DNA from: a virus
Direction: 5' to 3' (one strand)
Length of the DNA: 64,000 nucleotides
IMG/VR virus record: IMGVR_UViG_3300017963_000021
Span: 24,062-88,061 of that record
Shown: positions 22,188 through 29,145 of the stretch, piece after piece
How the letters are laid out: each line of letters opens with the position of its first letter
Numbering within the stretch: position 1 is the first letter of the stretch
Made by a program: the position numbers and the translations under genes
Notes under the pieces: generated by a model
What the model saw: the letters and a program-made list of their open reading frames with translations, nothing else
Databases searched by the model: none
Told to the model about the DNA's origin: nothing

Positions 22188-22243
22188 GCGTCGGCGGGAA
22201 TTCGTTAACGTATCTGCGTTCGAATTGCCCGACCCGCCGGCGC
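22188..22243 (+). ncRNA. extended hairpin, candidate regulatory RNA element
   Basis: GCGTCGGCGGG (22188-22198) pairs with CCCGCCGGCGC (22233-22243), 11 bp with one G-T. Inside, AATTCG (22199-22204) pairs with CGAATT (22221-22226) and AACG (22207-22210) with CGTT (22217-22220). There is no T-run. It ends 18 bases before ATG 22262 and may control that gene or stabilise the upstream mRNA. Confidence 0.55.
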
Positions 22244-22261
22244 ATCTATAACGGGTGAATT

Positions 22262-22534
22262 ATGGCGGTACGTGATACAAGCATTCAGGCATACAACGAC
22301 CTTGTTGAGTCAGGCAAGGGCAGCACGCAGCGCGCGGAAGTGCTGAAGCTGATCGTGTCGGGCCGGCAGTACGACTACACGCGACAGGAATTGTCGCACT
22401 TGCTGGCAATGCCGATCAACGCGGTCTGCGGTCGTGTCAATGAACTGGTAAAAGCGAACATGATCATCGAAGACCACAAAAAGATCTGTCCTCACACAAG
22501 GAACGAAGTATGGGCACTACGGTCGAGAACATAG
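22262..22534 (+). CDS. winged-HTH phage protein, 90 aa
   Basis: The order VRDTSIQAYNDLVESG, RAEVLKLIVSG, YTRQELSHLLAMPINAVCGR, VNELVKANMIIED matches a small winged helix seen in many phages. The recognition helix is followed by a GRVNEL turn. Probably DNA binding. ATG 22262 lies just after the large hairpin. Confidence 0.78.
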   Translation: MAVRDTSIQAYNDLVESGKGSTQRAEVLKLIVSGRQYDYTRQELSHLLAMPINAVCGRVNELVKANMIIEDHKKICPHTRNEVWALRSRT

Positions 22535-22761
22535 AATTTTTGCCGTGTCCATTCTGCGGCACGGATCCGCGCGTGCACGTGAAGGGTAGCATGATCGACA
22601 TCGATTGCGACGGGTGCGGCGCTGGCATGTCCATGCAGAAGTCTGACGAACTGACACTGACCGGTCGCGAAACGTGGAACCCTGATACGTTCCGCTACGG
22701 CACGATCGAAGAAGCGCGTGTGCTCACTGTGATCGCTACGCGATGGAATTGTCGTGTCTAG
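22510..22761 (+). CDS. Lar-like zinc-ribbon protein
   Basis: The start FLPCPFCGTDPRVH, then CDGCGA and a terminal ATRWNCRV, match the Lar restriction-alleviation type ribbon (PCPFCG ... C-x2-CG ... W-N-x-R). Lar from the Rac prophage modulates type I restriction-modification. Many phage proteins share the fold without a proven role. It overlaps the winged-HTH gene by 25 bases. Confidence 0.75.
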   Translation: MGTTVENIEFLPCPFCGTDPRVHVKGSMIDIDCDGCGAGMSMQKSDELTLTGRETWNPDTFRYGTIEEARVLTVIATRWNCRV

Positions 22762-23107
22762 GTTATTGCGCATACTGCGACCGGAGTATACCGGGAACTA
22801 TCGACCAGCCGAAGAATGGTGGACGCTGCCGACGTACAAGGTCGAAGACATAACGGAACCGTCTACACCGTACAAGGTCACGCGCGACTACGAAGTAAGC
22901 GTCAGATGGAAGCGTACATTCACATGCGCGGAAGGCGATCTGGATCTTGCCATGCGCGACGTATACCGGGATCTGAATCATGCCGTCTATTCCGATGCAC
23001 AGCTGATCCTTCGGCGTCTGGAAATGGCGTACGCGGAACGCAACCGCGACAAGTTTGAATCTGCACTACGTGATATGAGAACGGAGTTACACGAATATGA
23101 CAAATAA
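22754..23107 (+). CDS. hypothetical protein, 117 aa
   Basis: GTG 22754 overlaps the previous gene by 8 bases. N-terminal basic helix, a Trp-rich strand region (YEVSVRWKRTFTCAEGD), then helices. No recognised domain. Confidence 0.72.
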   Translation: MSRLLRILRPEYTGNYRPAEEWWTLPTYKVEDITEPSTPYKVTRDYEVSVRWKRTFTCAEGDLDLAMRDVYRDLNHAVYSDAQLILRRLEMAYAERNRDKFESALRDMRTELHEYDK

Positions 23108-23327
23108 GTCGACGATAATGTTACCGCCAGAATCGCAGGGCGAAACAGAAGATCTTCATCCGCAGAGTATGCAGGAATCTTTGTGGTACGAAGAAATGTA
23201 TGAATGTCCGATCGACGCTGATCACGGCATCGTCAGCGACGGGAAGCGTTTGTACTGTACACAATGCGGCGTGTACTGGTTGTACTCACAAGTCGCGAAA
23301 ACAAACCAGATGCAGGGGAACAACTAA
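23097..23327 (+). CDS. small protein with single zinc knuckle, 76 aa
   Basis: ATG 23097 lies 11 bases before the previous stop. The sequence YECPIDADHGIVSDGKRLYC ends in CTQCG, giving Cys residues spaced for a zinc ribbon with a His. It precedes the SPFH gene with a TAATG overlap, so the two are coupled. Confidence 0.72.
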   Translation: MTNKSTIMLPPESQGETEDLHPQSMQESLWYEEMYECPIDADHGIVSDGKRLYCTQCGVYWLYSQVAKTNQMQGNN

Positions 23328-24298
23328 TGCGGAACATAATATCTTTAAGCGCTGGCGTCGGTCTTGTTTCAATACTGGCGTTGTTCTTTGTGTTCGGACT
23401 GACCGACATCGATCCGGGTGAAACCGGTTTGAAAGTGAAGAAGATCGGCATCGGGCAGGGAATGCAGGACGACACACTGGACACCGGTCTGCACTGGATC
23501 AATCCGGTCACGTACGATGTGCCGATCTACGATGTACGCTTTCGCCAGTACGTGCTGAAAGACGTCGAGACACAAACGAAAGACGGTCAGCCGGTACTGA
23601 TCGACGTGTCGCTGGAAATGGGACTGCAGCCTGATCGCGTGCCGTGGATCCACGAAAACATCGGGCCGGACTACTGGGAAGAAGTCGTGTTCCCTGCACT
23701 GCGCAGCGCGATACGCGACAAGGTGCCGTCGAAGCTGTCGGATGAAATCTACACCAGCGAAGGGCGTGAAGGCGTACAGCAGGCGATTCAAACCATACTC
23801 GACAACAAGCTGAAGGAACGCGGCTTCCTGATTACCGTCAACCTGCGCGACATCGATTTCACGAATGCGCAGTTCGTTGCGACACTGGAAGAAAAAGCCA
23901 TGGCCGCGCAGAAGGTGATCATCGAAGAACGCAAGGCGGAAGCGGCGGAGAATACCGCCGTCAAGATCGCGAACATCGCCGAAGGCGAGAAACAGAAGCG
24001 CATCAAGGAAGCCGAAGCAGAACGCGAGAAACGCCGGCTGGAAGGTGAAGGCGAACGACTGAAGCAGGAAGAAATCGCGAAGGGCATTCTGGCGGTGAAG
24101 TCTGCAGAAGCCGAAGGCGCGCGTCTGTTGACGAACGCGTACACAGGACCGGGCGCGCAGTACGTCGCCGCGATCGAATGGGCGCAGAACCTTGGACCGA
24201 ACGTCAAGGTCTACGGCGTGCCGACAGGTGCACCGGGAACGAATTCACTTATGGATCTGAACGGCGTACTCGAAAACGCGTTCAAGATCTCGCGCTAG
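23327..24298 (+). CDS. SPFH/prohibitin (band 7) membrane protein, HflC-like
   Basis: ATG 23327 is fixed by the TAATG overlap. Residues 5-25 form an N-terminal membrane anchor. The SPFH domain (DPGETGLKVKK, HWINPVTYDVPIYDVR, VLIDVSLEMGL) runs to about 190, and a long Ala/Glu/Lys coiled coil (AEGEKQKRIKEAEAEREKRR) to about 265. Host prohibitin/HflKC assemblies form membrane rings that control FtsH proteolysis. A phage copy could mimic or block them, or build a membrane microdomain. It is 323 residues, close to HflC. Confidence 0.85.
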   Translation: MRNIISLSAGVGLVSILALFFVFGLTDIDPGETGLKVKKIGIGQGMQDDTLDTGLHWINPVTYDVPIYDVRFRQYVLKDVETQTKDGQPVLIDVSLEMGLQPDRVPWIHENIGPDYWEEVVFPALRSAIRDKVPSKLSDEIYTSEGREGVQQAIQTILDNKLKERGFLITVNLRDIDFTNAQFVATLEEKAMAAQKVIIEERKAEAAENTAVKIANIAEGEKQKRIKEAEAEREKRRLEGEGERLKQEEIAKGILAVKSAEAEGARLLTNAYTGPGAQYVAAIEWAQNLGPNVKVYGVPTGAPGTNSLMDLNGVLENAFKISR

Positions 24299-24309
24299 GG
24301 GATGCCGTC

Positions 24310-24492
24310 ATGATGCGATACGTCGGTGCAGCAGTGATCATTGTTCTGGCAGTGATCATGCTATTCCCGTTGATCAAGATCGCGGGGCGTCACTTGTTCG
24401 GCTGGTTCAAGGAAGCCGAAGCGGAAGCGGATGCCGGTGTCGCAAAAGACGACGCCAGCGTACGCGACAAGTTCAGAAGGGGGAAGCCATGA
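24310..24492 (+). CDS. small membrane protein, partner candidate of the SPFH protein
   Basis: ATG 24310 behind AGGGGATGCC, 11 bases after the SPFH stop. It has one transmembrane helix (VGAAVIIVLAVIMLFPLI) followed by an acidic cytoplasmic or periplasmic tail (KEAEAEADAGVAKDD). Operon placement suggests it works with the SPFH protein. Confidence 0.72.
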   Translation: MMRYVGAAVIIVLAVIMLFPLIKIAGRHLFGWFKEAEAEADAGVAKDDASVRDKFRRGKP

Positions 24493-24513
24493 AATACAAA
24501 TTCCCGAAGGTCG

Positions 24514-24801
24514 ATGACGTTTGATTGGAAAGCGGATAACCCGGATCGACTGGAAGCGCACCAGTACCCGGTCGACGACGTGAACGTTCGCGCAGCATTC
24601 AAGAACGGACACGGCGTCGCATTCTATTCGCTATCGGTCGATAAAAGCGTCGCGTTTTGTCGCAATCAATTCCCCGACGCGGATGTGTACCATACCAGCC
24701 GCAACGGGGACGACATTATTCTGCTGGTGCCGAAGGGCACGCCGGCGGAGAACTTGCCGAATAAGGCGTGCAGTTATATCGCATTCAGGTGGAACACATG
24801 A
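24514..24801 (+). CDS. hypothetical protein, 95 aa, behind an 11-codon leader ORF
   Basis: ATG 24514 lies inside a mini-ORF (ATG 24489, product MKYKFPKVDDV) that has the stronger AGGGGGAAG site. The two frames overlap by 11 bases. Either the leader couples translation, or the true protein arises by frameshift and starts MKYKFP. The body has a mixed alpha/beta pattern (GVAFYSLSVDKSVAFCRNQF). No recognised domain. Confidence 0.68.
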   Translation: MTFDWKADNPDRLEAHQYPVDDVNVRAAFKNGHGVAFYSLSVDKSVAFCRNQFPDADVYHTSRNGDDIILLVPKGTPAENLPNKACSYIAFRWNT

Positions 24802-25406
24802 CCGAAGAAAGACAGGATAAGCCGTCGCTGGAAGTGACGATCTACCAGTACCTGCAGGACAGCGGGATACAACGCAATGCAGCGGGGCGCATGGCGCGAC
24901 ATCTGACGCGTAACATTCAGCGCGACATCGAACGACTGGAAGCGGACAACTTTATGCTGTCTGCCGGGCAGTGTGTCGTGGAAGGCGGGCTGCTGGACGC
25001 GCGCTGCCAGCTGGAAAAGGAACTTCGCGAACTGAAGGACAAGTTCAAAGCGGTTAACGATTCGCTGAAAGCGCAGAATGACGCTTACGACCGGCTCGCC
25101 ATGCAAACGGCGAAGGAACGCGACCAGCATCGCGAACAGCTGGCGAAGTTCAAGGAAGAACTGCACAAGGCGCAGGAGTATGCCGCGCAACTGGAATCGC
25201 AGCTGCCGGGGGATCCGGGTCCGATCCCGATCGGTTACATGTCCGCGCTGCGCGATGTTTTGTCGCAACTGCATGGCAAGTGGAACGACGTCAACGAAAC
25301 CGAACGCCCGCTGCGGCGTGTCCTGAAGCTGGAAGGGATAAAGGACGCGATCGATATTGTCGACGCGTTAAAGGTGCACATGAATGCAAGGAATAGTCGA
25401 ACTTAG
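24798..25406 (+). CDS. coiled-coil protein, 202 aa
   Basis: ATG 24798 overlaps the previous stop (ATGA). Residues 60-145 are a continuous charged coiled coil (LEKELRELKDKFKAVNDSLK...). A Gly/Pro hinge (PGDPGPIPIG) and a helical C-terminus follow. Probably an oligomeric scaffold or inhibitor. No family was recognised. Confidence 0.76.
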   Translation: MTEERQDKPSLEVTIYQYLQDSGIQRNAAGRMARHLTRNIQRDIERLEADNFMLSAGQCVVEGGLLDARCQLEKELRELKDKFKAVNDSLKAQNDAYDRLAMQTAKERDQHREQLAKFKEELHKAQEYAAQLESQLPGDPGPIPIGYMSALRDVLSQLHGKWNDVNETERPLRRVLKLEGIKDAIDIVDALKVHMNARNSRT

Positions 25407-25707
25407 CGCGCGACAGGTTGAACTGCTGATCGTGCTGGCGGAAGAGTGCGCCGAAGTGCAGCAGGCAATATCGAAGCTGTTGCGACACGGACCGGATGAA
25501 CGTTTTCCGTCGCGTGAACCATCGCCGACGAATGCTGAAGCACTCGAAGACGAACTGACGGACCTGTATGCCGTGCTGGCAATGATCGCAACGTCGCGCG
25601 TTATCAGCTACCCGCGCGTACTGGAAGGCGTGTCGCAACGCATCGAGGAAAAGAAGATGTACATGTACCACTACGAAGAAGCACCGCCGAAGGAGCAGCA
25701 ACAATAA
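25384..25707 (+). CDS. MazG-like nucleotide pyrophosphohydrolase (first copy)
   Basis: Family metal-binding motifs are present: LAEECAEVQQAISKLLRHG (E-E-x-x-E, residues 18-36) and LEDELTDLYAVLAMI (E-x-x-D near 56-62). All-alpha NTP pyrophosphatases of this type hydrolyse (d)NTPs, and in some phages MazG homologues are proposed to act on ppGpp. The 107 residues fit the single-domain form. It overlaps the previous gene by 23 bases. Confidence 0.82.
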   Translation: MQGIVELSARQVELLIVLAEECAEVQQAISKLLRHGPDERFPSREPSPTNAEALEDELTDLYAVLAMIATSRVISYPRVLEGVSQRIEEKKMYMYHYEEAPPKEQQQ

Positions 25708-26000
25708 TGGGCGACGAAATCTACCTGCTACCGATCCTGCTGTTACTTGCGGCTGCGATCAAGGGCTTTTTCAAGGTGATGGAATACTACGAGAAGCACA
25801 AGCAATGGCACATATACGAATGCCTTGACGACGACGGGAATCGCTTCTTCAAGATCAAGACGATTACGTGCCCGATATTTCGCGGCAGCTTCAGCGACAG
25901 GCGCTACGAAAGCTTCGAGAAAGCGAAGAATGTTGTCGCGTGGTGTGAGCGCGAGCAGCGCGAACTGCGCATCAAGTGCACACGCAGGACGGATGCGTGA
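25707..26000 (+). CDS. membrane-anchored small protein, 97 aa
   Basis: ATG 25707 overlaps the previous stop (TAATG). One N-terminal hydrophobic helix (YLLPILLLLAAAIKGFF) precedes a basic soluble part with two Cys (TITCPIF, AWCEREQ). Function unknown. Confidence 0.74.
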   Translation: MGDEIYLLPILLLLAAAIKGFFKVMEYYEKHKQWHIYECLDDDGNRFFKIKTITCPIFRGSFSDRRYESFEKAKNVVAWCEREQRELRIKCTRRTDA

Positions 26001-26242
26001 CGACATCGCGTAACATGCTGCACATCGACAAGCTGGCCGACTTCAAGGCATGGCTGATCGAACACGGCTGGCGTGAAGTCAAGACGAACGGCGACTGGGA
26101 AGTGCTACGTATGCGACACGACAATCATTTGCATCCGTTAATCGTGTACACCAGTTCGCACGCGACAGAACATTACACAACACACGGCATCGCCTTCACG
26201 ATGTGCACGCTGTGGCTAAGGGACAGAAAAAATGCCGTGTAA
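25997..26242 (+). CDS. hypothetical protein, 81 aa
   Basis: GTG 25997 in a GTGA overlap; ATG 26015 (MLHIDKLADFKAWLIEHGW) is an alternative. The protein has a helix-strand-strand pattern (WREVKTNGDWEVLRMRH). This is like small HicA/dsRBD-type phage proteins, but the catalytic His of HicA is not clearly placed. Confidence 0.66.
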   Translation: MTTSRNMLHIDKLADFKAWLIEHGWREVKTNGDWEVLRMRHDNHLHPLIVYTSSHATEHYTTHGIAFTMCTLWLRDRKNAV

Positions 26243-26423
26243 GCATGGAACACCTTACCCGAACGAAGTCATGTGGTCCGGTGAACCGCCGTCGTGCGTA
26301 TACTGCCGGCACGAAGAAGAACTGAAGCGGTGCCGACGCGACACAATCAGGGAAGTCGCTGACATGCTGAACAACCGGCAAGAAACCTACTGCGAAAAGC
26401 TTGTGCGTGGGATGCTGGAATGA
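26232..26423 (+). CDS. small zinc-finger-like protein, 63 aa
   Basis: ATG 26232. The start CKHGTPYPNEVMWSGEPPSC and then CRHEEELKRC give a C-x2-C knuckle and a possible second pair. A helical tail follows. Likely a structural zinc site; function unknown. Confidence 0.68.
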   Translation: MPCKHGTPYPNEVMWSGEPPSCVYCRHEEELKRCRRDTIREVADMLNNRQETYCEKLVRGMLE

Positions 26424-26698
26424 CGCCTGACGAAAAAATAAAAAAGCTGGGGAATGATTTGTTCGCCATGTCGCAACGCGTACGCATCGCGAACAACCGC
26501 TACGATGACATGAAGCAAAAACATCAAGCCGTGCAGCGCGCGAATTCGCAGCTGTACAGCACGATCCAGAACCTGAAGAAAATTATCTACCCGTGCAAGA
26601 AGTGCGGCGGGCTGGGTTACATCGACGACGCAGAACGGTGCAAGGCGTGCAACGGTTTCAACGTTGCAAAATTCAAGGAAATGTACAGGAACGTATAA
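26420..26698 (+). CDS. coiled coil plus DnaJ-type zinc knuckle, 92 aa
   Basis: ATG 26420 in an ATGA overlap. Residues 1-55 form a charged helix. Then CKKCGGLGYID and CKACNGF give two C-x2-C-x-G repeats like the DnaJ Cys-rich domain. It might bind unfolded protein or nucleic acid; alone the motif does not decide. Confidence 0.74.
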   Translation: MTPDEKIKKLGNDLFAMSQRVRIANNRYDDMKQKHQAVQRANSQLYSTIQNLKKIIYPCKKCGGLGYIDDAERCKACNGFNVAKFKEMYRNV

Positions 26699-26883
26699 TG
26701 TCGCAGAACTACGGTTTTTTAGCCTACGAAGATCGACTGACGCACACGCAGGCGGAAGAAGCGATGGAACAACAGGTCGCATTCGTGGAAGAAGTCGCGG
26801 GCAGTTTTGTCCGCATTGTTGTCAACGGCAAAAGCTACGCGCTGGATGTTAGCTGGCGGGACGAAGACGATGGGGATACTTAA
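26698..26883 (+). CDS. hypothetical acidic protein, 61 aa
   Basis: ATG 26698 overlaps the previous stop (TAATG). Acidic helix (QAEEAMEQQVAFVEEVAG) then a beta pair (FVRIVVNGKSYALDVSW). No recognised domain. Confidence 0.72.
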   Translation: MSQNYGFLAYEDRLTHTQAEEAMEQQVAFVEEVAGSFVRIVVNGKSYALDVSWRDEDDGDT

Positions 26884-27151
26884 CAGCGAAGAAGACCGGC
26901 TGCGCAAGCAGGTCGAAGATCTGAAAGACGAAATCGCCGTCTTGCAAGAAGTTATTGTCACGGCGAATCTGCATCTATGCTGCGGCGAAGGCGTTGACCT
27001 GCTGCACTACTGGGGCAGCTGTTCACGCGATGGTTTTGGTCGATCCGAATCGAAAGAATACAAGCAATACGAAGCCGGACTGCGCGCGGCACTGAAGAAA
27101 ATACTCGACGAAAACGAAAGGACCGAATACGATGACACCAGAACAACTTGA
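26870..27151 (+). CDS. coiled-coil hypothetical protein, 93 aa
   Basis: ATG 26870 starts 14 bases inside the previous gene. N-terminal coiled coil (LRKQVEDLKDEIAVLQEVIV), then a Cys/Trp-containing loop (HLCCGEGVDLLHYWGSCSRD). The last 20 bases overlap the second MazG-like gene. Function unknown. Confidence 0.7.
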   Translation: MGILNSEEDRLRKQVEDLKDEIAVLQEVIVTANLHLCCGEGVDLLHYWGSCSRDGFGRSESKEYKQYEAGLRAALKKILDENERTEYDDTRTT

Positions 27152-27653
27152 CGACTATAGCGGGCGGGCATTCAAGTTCGCCATCTACCCGAAGGCCGGC
27201 AGCGACATTGCGTATCCAGCGCTGGGGCTGTGCGGCGAGACATCCGAAACGTACATGAAGCTGGCGTCGAAGTCGGTCATGACCGACGACATCCTGAAGG
27301 AATGCGGCGACGTGCTGTGGTACTGCAACGCCGTCGCGATCACGTGCGGGCGCACACTGGGCGCGATACAAATTGTCGGCGGACACTACGGGTCGGCACT
27401 GGATGCCGCCGGCTGGATGTTCGTTCATGCCGGCGCGATCGCCGAACAGGGGAAGAAGGTCATCCGGGGCGGGGAAGCGCTCGAAGGCCGGCGCGACAAG
27501 ATCCTTCACCATCTGGGGCTTCTGCTGGGCGCGCTGCTGTATATCATCGACACCATGGCCGGCACGATGGAAAGTGTCGCAAACGACAACCTGTCAAAAC
27601 TGGGCGACCGGGAAGACCGGGGGCTGATCCATGGCGACGGGGACAACCGGTAA
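27132..27653 (+). CDS. MazG-like pyrophosphohydrolase (second copy)
   Basis: The MazG pattern is visible: YPALGLCGETSETYMKLA (E-x-x-E, near 28-45), then ILKECGDVLWYCNAVA (E-x-x-D near 57-61). A long extra helical C-terminus (to 173 residues) may give a second half-domain. It differs in sequence from the 25384 protein, so this window holds two independent members. A nucleotide-pool role is likely. Confidence 0.78.
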   Translation: MTPEQLDDYSGRAFKFAIYPKAGSDIAYPALGLCGETSETYMKLASKSVMTDDILKECGDVLWYCNAVAITCGRTLGAIQIVGGHYGSALDAAGWMFVHAGAIAEQGKKVIRGGEALEGRRDKILHHLGLLLGALLYIIDTMAGTMESVANDNLSKLGDREDRGLIHGDGDNR

Positions 27654-27967
27654 TGCCGTGTCGCGGACCGTGCGGGCGTACGCGTGACGGTGGGCAGCGC
27701 TTCACTGACTACAGCACTGAACCGGCAGCGTGTTATCTGGATGCAGGGCATCCGGGGCCGCATTCGTGGGAACCGCAGTACGGGGCAGACCATGCGCGCG
27801 GGATCGCGATCGCAGAAGCCGCTGAAACCGGGCGCGTCACGATGAAGCAGCTGCTGTGCAGCGCGTGTCGGGCGCTGGCACGCATGAACTACGATTTCGA
27901 TGAAAACCCGGCGTTGTCGCAATGGTGGGATGAACACAAGAAAGGGGATTTGAAGAAATGCAAGTGA
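27653..27967 (+). CDS. Cys-containing hypothetical protein, 104 aa
   Basis: ATG 27653 overlaps the previous stop (TAATG); the long frame upstream is a shadow of the MazG gene. The N-terminus MPCRGPCGRTRDGG and the pattern CYLDAGHPGPHSW resemble small Cys/His-rich phage proteins. A second pair is CSACRAL. Possible zinc binding. Confidence 0.68.
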   Translation: MPCRGPCGRTRDGGQRFTDYSTEPAACYLDAGHPGPHSWEPQYGADHARGIAIAEAAETGRVTMKQLLCSACRALARMNYDFDENPALSQWWDEHKKGDLKKCK

Positions 27968-28263
27968 AGGGCTTCACGATCATCGAACTGGTCATCGTGG
28001 TGTCCATTCTGGGCATTCTGGCGGCGGTCGTGGGCAAGTCGTGCACTGTCGTGGAAAAACGCCTGATAGGCGACGACAGGCCGGCAGAACGCGAGTACAG
28101 CGAGAAGGCACGACCGGGGCCGGATCCCGTGGTACAGGGACAGCCATTCCCCGGCGACGTGCACCGCTACGACACCGAAGACGGGCCGATCTGGATCATC
28201 AAGCATACCGAATTCCCGAACATCACGTGCGTCGCGACACGCGCGGGGCTGTGGTGTAAATGA
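27958..28263 (+). CDS. type IV pilin/pseudopilin-like protein
   Basis: The N-terminus MQVKG / FTIIELVIVVSILGILAAVV is a textbook class III (prepilin) signal: a short basic leader ending in Gly, then F, T, and E at +5, and a long hydrophobic helix. Prepilin peptidase would cut after G5. The remaining 75 residues are far shorter than a normal pilin globular domain. They end ITCVATRAGLWCK, with two Cys. The protein may insert into or block host type IV pili or type II secretion; that role is inferred. Confidence 0.82.
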   Translation: MQVKGFTIIELVIVVSILGILAAVVGKSCTVVEKRLIGDDRPAEREYSEKARPGPDPVVQGQPFPGDVHRYDTEDGPIWIIKHTEFPNITCVATRAGLWCK

Positions 28264-28295
28264 GAACCATTCTCGAAAAAAGGTCGAAAAAGGTG

Positions 28296-28324
28296 TTGAC
28301 ATTTATGCGGTCAGTGGGTAGTCT
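28296..28324 (+). promoter_or_regulatory. repeated early promoter P9
   Basis: TTGACATTTATGC from 28296, 17-base spacer, TAGTCT at 28319-28324. Upstream GAAAAAAGGTCGAAAAAGG is A-rich. CACACTGAGGACACGACA leads straight into ATG 28350. This is the only copy beyond 17 kb and the last early gene cluster. Confidence 0.8.
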
Positions 28325-28349
28325 GTACTTACACACTGAGGACACGACA

Positions 28350-28724
28350 ATGACCACATACGCCGCTTTCAAAGAAAACACCGCTTATCTTTCCGGGGAC
28401 TTCGGCGAGAAGTACGCCCGCCGGCTGTTCGGCGACGACATCGTCGACGCGCTTCCCCGCTTCGTGAAGGGCAAGAACAAGGGCAAGATCAAAGGCCGGC
28501 TGGACTGGAAGAAATGCGTCCGGGGCGGCTGGGTCGGTCAGGGCAGCAGCAGCTACGGCGCGGAAGGGTACGTGGAGAACCGCGTAAACAAGACGATCAG
28601 TGCGAAGCTGGTGATCCCGGTCTGGGGCGACGAAGACGAACTGGTCGCCGAATGGCACATCGACTACGACAGCAAGAAGCCGGCAGGCACCCCGATCGAC
28701 TGGGGGATGCTGGATCAGTTCTAG
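28350..28724 (+). CDS. hypothetical early protein, 124 aa
   Basis: ATG 28350 directly after GAGGACACGACA; the frame upstream is promoter. Basic mid-region (KGKNKGKIKGRLDWKKCVRG), then strands (TISAKLVIPVWGDEDELVAE). Own promoter and single-gene unit suggest strong early expression. No family was recognised. Confidence 0.8.
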   Translation: MTTYAAFKENTAYLSGDFGEKYARRLFGDDIVDALPRFVKGKNKGKIKGRLDWKKCVRGGWVGQGSSSYGAEGYVENRVNKTISAKLVIPVWGDEDELVAEWHIDYDSKKPAGTPIDWGMLDQF

Positions 28725-28744
28725 CCTAGCGAGAGGATTAGACA

Positions 28745-29005
28745 GTGAAGAAGAGACACATTCTTGACCGTACGGGCGTCTGTGGGGCGCTAACAGCCAT
28801 TTTCCTGACTATGGGGACCGCTGACATCTATGCGACAGCGGAACGCGGTACAGGGGCGCTGGTGCGGTCTGCAGGGAAGGCGACCGTGGTTGAATTCCGG
28901 GTCGGCGACATGAAGTGCTACAGCATCAAGGCGGACGGCACGTACAGCGGCCTGTGGTGCGGCTGTAGCCACGATCACGACAAGGGCTTGCCATCGGGTC
29001 GGTGA
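28745..29005 (+). CDS. small Sec-exported protein, 86 aa
   Basis: GTG 28745 behind GAGAGGATT. A basic start (MKKRHILDR) and hydrophobic stretch (ALTAIFLTMGTADIYA) form a signal peptide, probably cut after YATA. The mature part VVEFRVGDMKCYSIKADG then YSGLWCGCS ends with the same C-x(n)-GLWC pattern as the pilin-like protein 27958. Likely a periplasmic phage protein with a disulfide. Confidence 0.72.
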   Translation: MKKRHILDRTGVCGALTAIFLTMGTADIYATAERGTGALVRSAGKATVVEFRVGDMKCYSIKADGTYSGLWCGCSHDHDKGLPSGR

Positions 29006-29145
29006 TCGTATAGGCTGCTGTGCAGCGCTGTGGGGATTCCCCTCGACAGGTTTCCGTTGCGCTGTTTTCATTGGTTCTTATCTCCGTAAACTGGCTACAA
29101 GGGAAAAAGATGAAGTAATTCAATCGGGTAACACGACGCACAGTC

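Noticed and set aside
27230-27967. 245-codon + strand frame overlapping the second MazG-like gene
   Set aside because: Its first 140 codons are a shadow of the MazG gene with Arg/Gly-rich noise; only the part from ATG 27653 is accepted.
6580-28301. conserved peptide INVNP(F/L)... on the - strand at many places
   Set aside because: It is the reverse translation of the repeated TTGACATTTATGC promoter, not a protein family.
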